Shown: positions 1-7,093 of the stretch, piece after piece
How positions within the stretch are numbered: position 1 is the first letter of the stretch
How the letters are laid out: every line of letters begins with the position of its first letter
Source of the DNA: an uncultured Clostridia bacterium
GTDB lineage: Bacteria > Bacillota > Clostridia > Saccharofermentanales > Saccharofermentanaceae
DNA: 64,000 nt
Assembly: GCA_947303185.1 (NCBI GenBank)
Contig: CAMYXF010000009.1
Location: 1-64,000 of the forward strand
Direction of reading: 5' to 3'
Made by a program: the position numbers and the translations under genes
The notes under the pieces: model-generated
What the model saw: the letters and a program-made list of their open reading frames with translations, nothing else
What the model was told of the DNA's origin: nothing
Databases searched by the model: none

Positions 1-482
1 TCGATAGGGAGGATGCCGAACTTGCAAAGTCCGGATTCGACTGCCTGGAATACGCCGTCGAATGTTCTGAAGTACATGATGTTAGCGTGACGGAAGATCT
101 TGTCTGTTGCGATCTGTGAATAAGCACCTTCGATTCCCTGGCAGGCAACCATGGGTGACTTGGGGAACTCCTTGGGAGTTGTCTCGAGAGCTTTGTGGAT
201 CTGGTCTGCAAGCTCTGTGCGAGTGCCGTACTCCATGTTGCGGTAGGAGTGGCTGAGATTGAACATTGTGGTGAAGAGTACGCGCTCGTAATTGTCGATA
301 AGTGAGTTGGATGTCTCAAGTCCTGCGAGGTAGCTTCGCTCGTAGCGTCTGCTCTTCAGCGCGATCTCGGATTTTGTCAGTGTCTCGTTTGCCGCCTTGC
401 TGGCTTCCAAACGCTCTGCGAAAAGCTCCTTGATCTGCTCGTCGATCTCTTCGATTCTCTTTCCGGCCTGTTTCTGTGTCAT
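1..482 (-). CDS. pheA: Chorismate mutase / prephenate dehydratase, N-terminal part (runs off window)
   Basis: This is the phenylalanine-branch enzyme, which converts chorismate to prephenate and on to phenylpyruvate in the cytoplasm. The visible 160 residues begin MTQKQAGKRIEEIDEQI, a helical chorismate-mutase (AroQ) start rich in Glu, Lys and Arg. From about residue 110 they enter the prephenate dehydratase domain, with the recognisable VACQGIEGAYSQIA segment followed by TFDGVFQAVESG. The ATG at 482 has a GGAGG SD nearby. The rest, including the ACT domain expected at the C-terminus, lies beyond the window edge. A Phe-rich leader and intrinsic terminator lie directly upstream, so expression is probably attenuated by charged tRNA-Phe. 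Family assignment is firm from motif recognition. Confidence 0.88.
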   Translation of the reverse strand, partial: MTQKQAGKRIEEIDEQIKELFAERLEASKAANETLTKSEIALKSRRYERSYLAGLETSNSLIDNYERVLFTTMFNLSHSYRNMEYGTRTELADQIHKALETTPKEFPKSPMVACQGIEGAYSQIATDKIFRHANIMYFRTFDGVFQAVESGLCKFGILPI

Positions 483-503
483 GTTCTTGTCCTCCGTCAA
501 ATT

Positions 504-534
504 AAAAGCCCCACAGTCTTGTTCACTGCGGGGC
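504..534 (-). terminator. Attenuator terminator of the pheA leader
   Basis: Read on the minus strand, GCCCCGCAGT (534-525) pairs 10/10 (one G-U) with ACTGTGGGGC (517-508), followed by TTTT (507-504) just ahead of the pheA SD. The loop-side word GCAGTGAAC (529-521) can instead pair 9/9 with GTTCACTGC (576-568), which lies just after the leader-peptide stop codon. The two structures share bases and exclude each other, as in the classic pheA and trp attenuators. Confidence 0.85.
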
Positions 535-578
535 CCTATTATTCGTAAATCAAGTCGTTATTTACAAGCAGTGAACTA

Positions 579-638
579 TTAACCCCTATTTCTAAAGGCA
601 AAAAAGAACTCACGCCATGTAAATGCAAAATTAGTCAT
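579..638 (-). CDS. Phe-rich leader peptide of the pheA attenuator
   Basis: This 19-codon ORF reads MTNFAFTWREFFFAFRNRG then TAA. Six of the 19 residues are Phe, including three in a row and a fourth two codons later. It lies between a strong promoter and the pheA terminator hairpin. No SD precedes it, and the promoter geometry puts +1 on the A of its ATG, so it is probably translated leaderless. A ribosome starved for Phe-tRNA would stall at the FFFAF block and leave the antiterminator word at 568-576 free. A ribosome reaching the stop codon would cover that word and let the terminator form. The composition resembles the enterobacterial pheL and pheM leaders, although the organism looks like a Firmicute. 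Confidence 0.82.
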   Translation of the reverse strand: MTNFAFTWREFFFAFRNRG

Positions 639-644
639 GTGGCA

Positions 645-672
645 ATTATATACCTTTGAACGAGTTTGTAAA
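645..672 (-). promoter_or_regulatory. Promoter of the pheA leader transcript
   Basis: On the minus strand TTTACA (672-667) and TATAAT (650-645) are separated by 16 bp, a near-consensus sigma-A promoter. Six bases separate the -10 from the leader-peptide ATG, so the expected start site is 638, the A of the start codon. Confidence 0.75.
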
Positions 673-719
673 CACTTTTATCTAAATCTGTTCGAAAACC
701 GTCAGGGCCAAATGTTGCA

Positions 720-833
720 AATACGGCAAATATACGGCAGTAGCCGCATTTTTAGCCGCATATTCGTGCCGTAAACTCGAAAAATCAGGCATTTAGTGCG
801 GCTATAGCCGCACTTTTAGCCGCATTTTCGAAA
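720..833. repeat. Duplicated hairpin repeat, word TGCGGCT/AGCCGCA (site R1)
   Basis: The word AGCCGCA or its complement TGCGGCT occurs repeatedly in both orientations, with related TACGGCA copies, in two blocks about 60 bp apart. The second block (about 779-833) has the same skeleton as sites near 33.9, 41.6 and 54.0 kb: AAAAATCAGGC, then GCGGCTATAGCCGC, then TTTTAGCCGCATTTTCG. It lies between the divergent pheA leader and murT-like promoters. No coding potential was seen. Confidence 0.75.
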
Positions 834-883
834 GAGCATACCGCCCATAGCAGCCTAAATTATTAAAAAGAACCAGTTTATGC

Positions 884-889
884 TACAAT
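884..889 (+). promoter_or_regulatory. Candidate -10 (TACAAT) of the murT-like gene
   Basis: TACAAT ends eight bases before the ATG at 898, so the predicted transcript starts at or within two bases of the start codon. The -35 is weak (AT-rich around 861-866). The gene therefore may be expressed from a leaderless message. Confidence 0.45.
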
Positions 890-897
890 GCTTACCT

Positions 898-2244
898 ATG
901 AAGATCAGAGCGTTTACAGCAATACTTGTTTGCAAGGTCATAAGGGGCCTGGCAAAACTTATGGGCAGGGGCTCAAGTCTGCCCGGCAAATATGCCCTCA
1001 AAATATGCCCGGATATACTCTCCGAGTTAAAGCTTCCTGAGCTTTCTATTGCTGTCACCGGATCTAACGGCAAGACTTCCACAGTCGAGATGATCGCCCA
1101 CATTTTAAAGAGCAACGGTCTTAAGGTCGCATATAACAAAGAAGGTTCCAACCAGATCGAAGGTGTTGTTACATTCCTTATCGGTGATTCCACGATGGGC
1201 GGCAAGGTTAAAAGCGACGTTGTTCTGCTTGAAGCAGACGAGAGATACGCAAGACGCGTTTTCGGATATTTCCATCCCAAGTATTTCGTTATTAACAATC
1301 TCTATAGAGACCAGATGACCAGAAACGGCCATCCTGAATGGATAAAGAGCATTATCGGAGATGCTATCTACGATGACATGACTCTCATTTTGAATGCCGA
1401 CGATCCGCTGGTCGCAAGCTTTGGCAAGGACAGGGAAGGCACCATCTATTTCGGCGCTGACAATCTTCCTTCTGACACCACGACCCATGAGGGAATCTAT
1501 AACGACGGCAAGTACTGCCCCATCTGCAAAAAGCCGATGGAGTACGAGTATTACCACTATAACCACATCGGTAAGTTCAAGTGCACTTCATGCGGTTTTG
1601 AAAGACACGATACTGACCACACATTAACAAACATGGGCGAATCAGACGGCCATGCAGAGATCACCGTTGACGGCAAATATGAGATTCCGGTTTTCTTCAC
1701 GGGAATCTACCATTGCTACAACATTCTTGCGGCTTACACGGCATCTGTCGTTGCAGGCATCGCACCCTGGAAAGCAGCTGAATCTCTCGGAGGTTATATC
1801 CTCAAGTCAGGCCGTATTTCTGATTTCACACTTGGTAATGTTGAAGGCAGGCTTCTTCTTTCCAAGCACGAGAATTCCGTATCCTATGACCGCTCTATCG
1901 ATGTTGTCGTAAACGACAAGCGCAAGAAGAGCGTCATGATTATCGTCGATGCCATCAGCCGTAAGTATTACACTTCGGATTCCAGCTGGCTCTGGGACAT
2001 CAATTTTGAGAAGTTCAGGGATGCAGATATCGATAAGATCATCCTTGCAGGACAGTACTGCGATGACCTCGCAGTGAGGTTCGATCTTGCGGGCATCGAC
2101 AGCAATAAAGTCGAGGTTTTCGAGAGCGTGCAGGGAGCAGCAGATTACTGCAAAGAAAAGCTCGGTTCGTTCCTTTACGTGATCACATGTTTCTCTGACA
2201 AAGAGAAGATCCTCTCCGTCGTTACAAGGAGGGAAATCGCATGA
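898..2244 (+). CDS. murT: MurT-like Mur-ligase-family protein (lipid II isoglutaminyl synthase subunit, divergent)
   Basis: This 448-residue Mur-ligase-fold protein has an ATP-binding loop VTGSNGKTST near residue 53. Two CxxC pairs near residues 207-230 (CPIC, CTSC) form the zinc-ribbon insert typical of MurT. The C-terminal domain keeps SWLWDINFE. In known bacteria MurT with GatD amidates D-Glu of lipid II. Two MurT signatures look eroded here. The family's NPAGxNQ-like stretch reads ENSVSYDRSID, and the NDxxADGxDxSW stretch reads DAISRKYYTSDSSW, so the Asp that completes the amidase triad may be missing. The start at 898 is preferred to 880 because 880 falls inside the promoter. The gene overlaps the gatD-like gene by 4 bp. 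The family is confident, but canonical activity is doubtful. Confidence 0.8.
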   Translation: MKIRAFTAILVCKVIRGLAKLMGRGSSLPGKYALKICPDILSELKLPELSIAVTGSNGKTSTVEMIAHILKSNGLKVAYNKEGSNQIEGVVTFLIGDSTMGGKVKSDVVLLEADERYARRVFGYFHPKYFVINNLYRDQMTRNGHPEWIKSIIGDAIYDDMTLILNADDPLVASFGKDREGTIYFGADNLPSDTTTHEGIYNDGKYCPICKKPMEYEYYHYNHIGKFKCTSCGFERHDTDHTLTNMGESDGHAEITVDGKYEIPVFFTGIYHCYNILAAYTASVVAGIAPWKAAESLGGYILKSGRISDFTLGNVEGRLLLSKHENSVSYDRSIDVVVNDKRKKSVMIIVDAISRKYYTSDSSWLWDINFEKFRDADIDKIILAGQYCDDLAVRFDLAGIDSNKVEVFESVQGAADYCKEKLGSFLYVITCFSDKEKILSVVTRREIA

Positions 2245-2963
2245 ACGTGAAGATCCTTTATCTCTATCCCGATTTCATGAGCCTTTACGGTGACAACGGC
2301 AACGTCAGGATCCTTGAGCGCAGGCTTAAAGACCAGGGTTTTGACGTCGAGATAATTAAGCGCACGATCACTGATTCCGCCATCACTTTTGATGACGTTG
2401 ATTTCGTATATATGGGTTCCGGATTTGAGTCCAACAGGAACCTCGTTGCAAAGCATCTTTCACAGTTCAAAGACGGTCTTGTAAAGGCGATTGACGACGG
2501 TGTTCCGATGCTCTTTACGGGCAATGCTTATGACGTTCTTGGAAGCAGCATTATGACTCCCGAACGCGATGAGATCAGGTGCCTTGGCATCTTCGATTTC
2601 ACTGTCATCGACCAGATCGAAAAGCGTTTCACCGGCGATGTCGTTCTGGCAGATACAAAGAAGAACGATGTTTATGTAGGCTTCGTAAACCGTGCCGGAG
2701 TTCTTAAAGGCGAAGGCACACTCGAGTTCTATGTTACTAAAGTTATCGGCAGTGTTCCGCTGACAAAAGACGGTGTCAGAAAGAACAATCTCTTGGGCGT
2801 CAGCCTTATCGGTCCGCTTCTTTTGAAGAACCACAAGATCGCTGAATCTTTCGTTAAGACCATATGTGAGCGCAAGGGCACGGAGTATAAGGAGATCAGA
2901 TATCCGCACTCCGAGAAAAGCCACGACAAGACTAAGAAAGCGCTCCTGAACGCAGAGGTCTGA
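2241..2963 (+). CDS. gatD: GatD-like class I glutamine amidotransferase, catalytically degenerate
   Basis: This is the 240-residue partner of the MurT-like protein, overlapping it as ATGA. The N-terminus (LYPDFMSLYGDNGNVRIL) and the GPLLLKN segment near residue 191 identify GatD. The normal nucleophile elbow CGGYQ is replaced by GNAYD, with Gly at residue 94 where S. aureus GatD has its catalytic Cys94. The catalytic His of the HGPLL motif is Ile (residue 190). The only cysteines are in EIRCLG and KTICERK, away from the elbow. The fold is probably kept for complex formation, but glutaminase activity by the usual Cys-His pair is not possible. The alignment rests on family motifs known to me, not on a computed alignment. 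Confidence 0.75.
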   Translation: MNVKILYLYPDFMSLYGDNGNVRILERRLKDQGFDVEIIKRTITDSAITFDDVDFVYMGSGFESNRNLVAKHLSQFKDGLVKAIDDGVPMLFTGNAYDVLGSSIMTPERDEIRCLGIFDFTVIDQIEKRFTGDVVLADTKKNDVYVGFVNRAGVLKGEGTLEFYVTKVIGSVPLTKDGVRKNNLLGVSLIGPLLLKNHKIAESFVKTICERKGTEYKEIRYPHSEKSHDKTKKALLNAEV

Positions 2964-3015
2964 TTCTTTTAATAAAAGATATTTTATGGTATCCTTTCAA
3001 GTTAGGAGGGATAGT

Positions 3016-4098
3016 ATGGCTGATACAATTAAATGCCCGAATTGCGGGTCCAATCTCACACTTAATGCAGATACGGGACTTCTCGAATGTCCAAATTGCG
3101 GATCCACTTTTGATCCACAGAAACTTGCTGTAACAGTTGAAGAACTTGAAGCAAAACAGGCTGAACCTACAGATCCTGCACAGGCACCTGCGCAGGGTGA
3201 AGAGCAGCCCCAGGAAGCACCTGAGCAGACAGAATTTGTCTGCAATGCATGCGGCGCAAAACTCATAACCGATGCGCACACCGCTGCTACTTTCTGTGCT
3301 TTCTGCGGATCACCGGCACTGGTCGGAAAGAGACTTACCGAGCAGTTCCAGCCCCAGTACATGATCCCTTTCAAGTATTCAAGACGCGCTGCCGAAGAAG
3401 CTTTCATCAAGTGGGCAGGCAAGGGTAAGTGGACACCGTTCGGATTCGTATCAAAGAAGAACGTCCAGAAGATGACAGGCCTTTATGTACCTTTCTGGCT
3501 CTTCAATATCAACGCTACCATCGATGCCAAGGGTACTGGCGATAAGATCCACTACAGAGGCAATGACGAGATCATCGAATCTTTTAACTTTGTAAGAAAC
3601 GCCCAGCTCAGCTGGAGCAACGTTCCGCTCGACGGCGAGACGAGGATCGACGATGCGCTCATGGAAGCCATCGAACCCTTCGATTTCAGAGCGCTCATGC
3701 CTTACGACTACAGGTATCTGCCCGGTTTCTATGCTGACAGATATGACCAGTCTCCTCAGGATCTTTCGGGACGCGCAACAAAGCGTGGAATCGACGGCAT
3801 CAACCAGGCCCTCGAGAAATCCCTGAAGGGTACTTACGACAAATACAAGATCAAGGAAAACTTAAGCAGGATCGACTCAATGGAAGCAAATTATGCGTTG
3901 CTCCCTGTGTGGTTCCTTTCTTACAAATATCGCAACAAGTATTACTACTTTGCCATGAACGGACAGACAGGCGAAGTTGCAGGACAGGTTCCTGTAAGCC
4001 CTGTTAAGAAGATGATGTTCTTCTTCATAGTTCTCGGTATCCTGGCCGTAATCACCAGATTCGTTCTGGGTCTTATCATGAGGGGGTTCTGGGGATGA
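3016..4098 (+). CDS. Zinc-ribbon membrane-anchored protein, paralogue 1 (TFIIB-type zinc ribbon)
   Basis: This 360-residue protein of unknown function has an N-terminal CPNC/CPNC ribbon (residues 6-30), a Pro/Gln/Glu-rich linker, and a second CNAC/CAFC ribbon near 75-98. A conserved core follows (GLYVPFWLFN, LPVWFLSYKY, AMNGQTGEVAG), then one C-terminal membrane segment (MMFFFIVLGILAVITRFVLGLIM). The ATG at 3016 follows GGAGGG with ideal spacing. Its stop overlaps the start of the TPM-domain gene (ATGA), so the two are co-translated. Paralogues lie at 10806 and 41517. The same zinc-ribbon/TPM pairing is seen in other Firmicutes, but no biochemical role is known to me. Confidence 0.7.
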   Translation: MADTIKCPNCGSNLTLNADTGLLECPNCGSTFDPQKLAVTVEELEAKQAEPTDPAQAPAQGEEQPQEAPEQTEFVCNACGAKLITDAHTAATFCAFCGSPALVGKRLTEQFQPQYMIPFKYSRRAAEEAFIKWAGKGKWTPFGFVSKKNVQKMTGLYVPFWLFNINATIDAKGTGDKIHYRGNDEIIESFNFVRNAQLSWSNVPLDGETRIDDALMEAIEPFDFRALMPYDYRYLPGFYADRYDQSPQDLSGRATKRGIDGINQALEKSLKGTYDKYKIKENLSRIDSMEANYALLPVWFLSYKYRNKYYYFAMNGQTGEVAGQVPVSPVKKMMFFFIVLGILAVITRFVLGLIMRGFWG

Positions 4099-4976
4099 GC
4101 GAAAACATGGATATCAACGAGATGAATCAGAACCAGGGCAAGGGCCCCAAGCTCTCTGTCTTATCTGAGCTTAACGGCGCTTCTATCGGTGTAGGAATCG
4201 GTCTGATCTGCATCATCATTGCCAGCATTACCTTCTACATCTTCATGAACCTTTCTCCGAAGAAGACGGTCAAGGTAGTAGACGATGCTAACCTCTTCAC
4301 AAGCGAAGAGTTCGAAGAGATCGAGGATGCTGCAAAGAAGCTTTCGAAGGATAAGGACATCAACGTCGTTATCGTCACAACAAACGATAAGGGCAAGAAG
4401 TATTCCAATTCCGATGAAGACGAGAAGAGATTTGCAGAAGACTACTACATGGATAACGTTAAGACGGTTCCTCTGCAGAACAACTCCGGTGTCTGCATCC
4501 TGATCGACGTTACATTGGATTATGAGGGCGGAAGATTCTTCTGGCTCTACACATACGGCACGGCTCACTTCGCAGTAGATGATGACGACTGCTACAGCCT
4601 TTTTAGAAAGTATCTTTCTGTGCTCGGTGCAGGTGAGTACGGCACGGCAGTAAAGTGTATCACATACGATCTCAATAAGTTCTCTTATCAGAGCTATGGT
4701 GCGATCGTATTCTTCACGATCATCATTCCTGTCGGCATGGCATTCGTCATTTCAAGCCTTGCTGCTCCGAGGAGAAGACTCGACAAGTTACCTGCTATAA
4801 GCACGTATTCGGGTCACGCTGTTAATAAGGTCGAGAAACAGGACGTATTTACGGGCAAGAGGGTTATCCATCACGAATCATCTTCCGGCGGCGGCGGATT
4901 TTCCGGCGGCGGTGGCGGTGGTTTCTCCGGTGGCGGCGGAGGAGGTTTCTCCGGCGGTGGCGGCGGACGCTTCTGA
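4095..4976 (+). CDS. TPM-domain membrane protein with Gly-rich tail
   Basis: This 293-residue protein has a membrane segment near 30-50 (IGVGIGLICIIIASITFYIFM). An exported TPM-type domain follows at about 58-195, starting at VVDDANLFTSEEFEEIE, with a DVTLDYEGG strand. A second membrane segment lies near 203-222. The C-terminal tail ends in three FSGGGGGG units and GRF, the usual tail of YgcG/TPM proteins. The acidic VDDDDC cluster could bind metal. It is translationally coupled to the upstream zinc-ribbon gene. TPM domains occur as phosphatase-like or complex-assembly domains; which applies here cannot be said. The Gly-rich tail is a low-complexity stretch prone to length change. Confidence 0.75.
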   Translation: MSENMDINEMNQNQGKGPKLSVLSELNGASIGVGIGLICIIIASITFYIFMNLSPKKTVKVVDDANLFTSEEFEEIEDAAKKLSKDKDINVVIVTTNDKGKKYSNSDEDEKRFAEDYYMDNVKTVPLQNNSGVCILIDVTLDYEGGRFFWLYTYGTAHFAVDDDDCYSLFRKYLSVLGAGEYGTAVKCITYDLNKFSYQSYGAIVFFTIIIPVGMAFVISSLAAPRRRLDKLPAISTYSGHAVNKVEKQDVFTGKRVIHHESSSGGGGFSGGGGGGFSGGGGGGFSGGGGGRF

Positions 4977-5018
4977 TGTGTTACAATATCACGAATTTTG
5001 TAATAGTGAAGGATAATA

Positions 5019-5744
5019 ATGCTCAGTATCGTCGTTCCTGCCTATAACGAAGGCGAACACATCTATGACAACCTAATGATCATCGACGAGGCGCTTAAGG
5101 CGTTTACGTCGGACTATGAGATCATCGCAGTTAATGACGGCAGCCGTGACAACACGGGTGCTGAGGTTAAGCGTGCTGCAGCAGACAATCCCAACATCAA
5201 GGATTTCGGTTATGACGACAACCGCGGCAAGGGCGGAGCTGTCACATGGGGCGCCGTAAACAGCAAAGGCGACATCGTCGGATTTATAGATGCCGACCTT
5301 GACCTTTCACCGGCTTTCCTAGGAACCTACTATGCCAGCATGATCGCTGAGGACGCAGATATTGTTCTCGGATCCAAGATGCATAAGGATTCCAAGCTCG
5401 AATATCCGTTCGCGCGAAAAGTTTTCTCCATCTGCTATTACATAATGCTCAAGGTATTATTCGGCCTCAAGTGCCACGATACCCAGACCGGCATCAAGCT
5501 CTACAAGGGTTCACTCATCAGAGAGATCGCTCCTTTGAGAAAGATTGACGGTTATGCGTTTGATATCGAGCTGCTGGCTCTTGCTTCAAAGAAGAAGGCA
5601 AAGCTTCTTGAGATGCCTGTTGAACTGAACTTCACCAGAGGTGAATCTTTCGGCAGAATCAAGTTCAAGGACGTCTGGAAGATGTTCACCGATACCTGGA
5701 AAATCTGGTGGAATTTAAGAATTAAAAAGTCTTATTTCAAATAA
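5019..5744 (+). CDS. Family 2 glycosyltransferase, dolichyl/undecaprenyl-phosphate hexosyltransferase type
   Basis: This 241-residue GT-A enzyme opens with SIVVPAYNEGEHIYDNL, has the nucleotide-sugar loop AVNDGSRDNT, the metal-binding DxD-type FIDADLDLSP, and the acceptor-side DTQTGIKLYKG. The length and the DTQTG motif fit the DPM1/ALG5-like group that loads a hexose onto a polyprenyl phosphate. It has no clear C-terminal membrane domain, so it acts at the membrane surface. A TACAAT -10 lies at about 4983 and GAAGG precedes the ATG. It stands alone between the TPM gene and the HD gene, so its glycan pathway cannot be inferred. Confidence 0.85.
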   Translation: MLSIVVPAYNEGEHIYDNLMIIDEALKAFTSDYEIIAVNDGSRDNTGAEVKRAAADNPNIKDFGYDDNRGKGGAVTWGAVNSKGDIVGFIDADLDLSPAFLGTYYASMIAEDADIVLGSKMHKDSKLEYPFARKVFSICYYIMLKVLFGLKCHDTQTGIKLYKGSLIREIAPLRKIDGYAFDIELLALASKKKAKLLEMPVELNFTRGESFGRIKFKDVWKMFTDTWKIWWNLRIKKSYFK

Positions 5745-5936
5745 AGATTCTTTGCGTTTTCGAGGCCAAAAACCCTTCAAATCTTAACTGTATTTGAGTA
5801 CTTAATGGCATCTTTAAGTGTCTTCGAAATTGCCACAACTTTTTCGACACATTGACATCAAATTGTTGTCTAAATTTTGTTCCAAAATTCTGTCTTTGCG
5901 TTATACTGTTCAAGGTGTGAAAAACAAGCTTTGATA

Positions 5937-6542
5937 ATGTCAAAGCACGAGAGGTATAAATTGGCTTTACATTTTGCTAAACGCATAACTGAATACAGAC
6001 TCGCTAAGGACATGTTTACACGTGGCAAGAGTATCATCTTAAGTCCTGAAGCGCAGGCCATGAAGCAATTTACCCAGCACGGAGAGACTACGGTTTTCGA
6101 ACATTGCGTATCCGTTGCGAAGTTTAGCCTCCTCATCGCATATTTCCTCGAGAAGACACTTAAGATCGAAGTTGATAAGGACAGCCTCGTACGCGGCGCG
6201 CTCCTTCACGATTACTTCCTTTACGACTGGCACATCAAGGATAAGTCCAGACGTTTCCACGGTTTCACACACGCATCTGTAGCAGCAGCAAATGCCAGCA
6301 GAGATTTCGAACTCAATGACATCGAGAAAGACATCATCGCAAAGCATATGTTCCCGCTCACACCTTTCCCGCCCATGCACCGCGAGGGCATCATCGTAAG
6401 CCTTGCAGACAAGTGGTGCGCTTTGGCAGAGACATTCAAGATCGACGTATCTTCTTACATCATCTACCGTATCAATTTCCGTATCGCACTTTCCAACGGC
6501 GACTATTCCATCGATTACGGCGAGACAGCTATCGAAGTCTGA
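5937..6542 (+). CDS. HD-domain phosphohydrolase family protein
   Basis: This 201-residue protein has HD-superfamily ligands in order: EHCVSVAKFS (first His, about residue 50), LLHDYFLYDW (HD pair, about 86), a His-rich stretch HGFTHAS and KHMFPLTPFPP. This is the layout of small metal-dependent phosphohydrolases related to the YfbR and nucleotidase groups. The ATG at 5937 is taken because upstream in-frame starts are TTG and fall before the candidate -10 TATACT (5902-5907). The SD is weak. The substrate is unknown. The gene follows about 190 bp of non-coding DNA in which only two small unrelated hairpins are visible. Confidence 0.75.
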   Translation: MSKHERYKLALHFAKRITEYRLAKDMFTRGKSIILSPEAQAMKQFTQHGETTVFEHCVSVAKFSLLIAYFLEKTLKIEVDKDSLVRGALLHDYFLYDWHIKDKSRRFHGFTHASVAAANASRDFELNDIEKDIIAKHMFPLTPFPPMHREGIIVSLADKWCALAETFKIDVSSYIIYRINFRIALSNGDYSIDYGETAIEV

Positions 6543-6552
6543 TCCCCATATT

Positions 6553-6580
6553 TTTAAACTAAAGATATCTCGTATATAAT
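6553..6580 (+). promoter_or_regulatory. Promoter giving a leaderless NUDIX mRNA
   Basis: TATAAT (6575-6580) lies exactly six bases before the ATG at 6587, with a TTTAAA -35 candidate 16 bp upstream (6553-6558). The expected +1 is the A of the start codon, the same geometry as the pheA leader promoter, and no SD is present. Confidence 0.65.
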
Positions 6581-6586
6581 GTTTTC

Positions 6587-7081
6587 ATGCGTATCGGGAA
6601 TCTTACAACATTGATCTACATTACCAGAGGCAGCGATTGTCTCTTTATCCGCAAGACCAGAAAAGGCGATATGAACCTTGATAAGTATCTTGGTATCGGC
6701 GGACATTTCGAATCCGATGAATCACCTGAAGAATGCGTATTAAGAGAGCTTTTTGAGGAAGCTCAGATTTCTTCAGGCTCGATCGAAAATTTTTCCTACA
6801 GAGGTCTTATCACATTCATCTCATCCGAATATCCGACCGAATACATGCATGTTTTCACGGCTGAACTTCCTGAAGATTTCAGGCTGCCTGAGCGTGCCTG
6901 TGATGAGGGCGAACTCTGCTGGGTTCCTCTGACTGATATAAAGGATTTGCCTGTCTGGGAAGGCGATAAGATAATGTTCGATTATCTGTTTGGCGATATG
7001 AAAGATTCCGGTATGTTCACGATGAAGTTTTGCTACGAAGGCAGCAGGCTTGCTTCTCACGTTGAGAAGAGCTGGAATTAA
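6587..7081 (+). CDS. NUDIX hydrolase (MutT/8-oxo-dGTP diphosphatase type)
   Basis: This 164-residue protein has a complete Nudix box, GGHFESDESPEECVLRELFEEAQI (about residues 38-61), with the catalytic REL.EE core. The N-terminal strand TTLIYITRGSDCLFIRKTRKGD and the GKYLGIGGHFE-like context fit the MutT/NUDT1 group that sanitises oxidised nucleoside triphosphates, or a related pyrophosphatase. It is predicted to be translated from a leaderless transcript. Fourteen bases downstream, after an SD, starts the DUF4026-like gene, so the two probably share a transcript. Confidence 0.85.
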   Translation: MRIGNLTTLIYITRGSDCLFIRKTRKGDMNLDKYLGIGGHFESDESPEECVLRELFEEAQISSGSIENFSYRGLITFISSEYPTEYMHVFTAELPEDFRLPERACDEGELCWVPLTDIKDLPVWEGDKIMFDYLFGDMKDSGMFTMKFCYEGSRLASHVEKSWN

Positions 7082-7093
7082 AGGAGAGATACT

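Noticed and set aside
504..720. T-box upstream of pheA
   Set aside because: No specifier stem or conserved T-box word was seen; the leader is too short and the peptide-attenuator parts explain it.
880..897. Earlier start for the murT-like gene
   Set aside because: The ATG at 880 overlaps the candidate -10 (TACAAT at 884), so it would not be transcribed.
4876..4975. Separate DNA repeat element
   Set aside because: These are in-frame Gly-rich codons of the TPM protein tail, a normal feature of that family.
5745..5936. Another duplicated hairpin module
   Set aside because: Only two weak unrelated hairpins (TCAAAT/ATTTGA, ACTTAA/TTAAGT) are present; stem words differ from each other.
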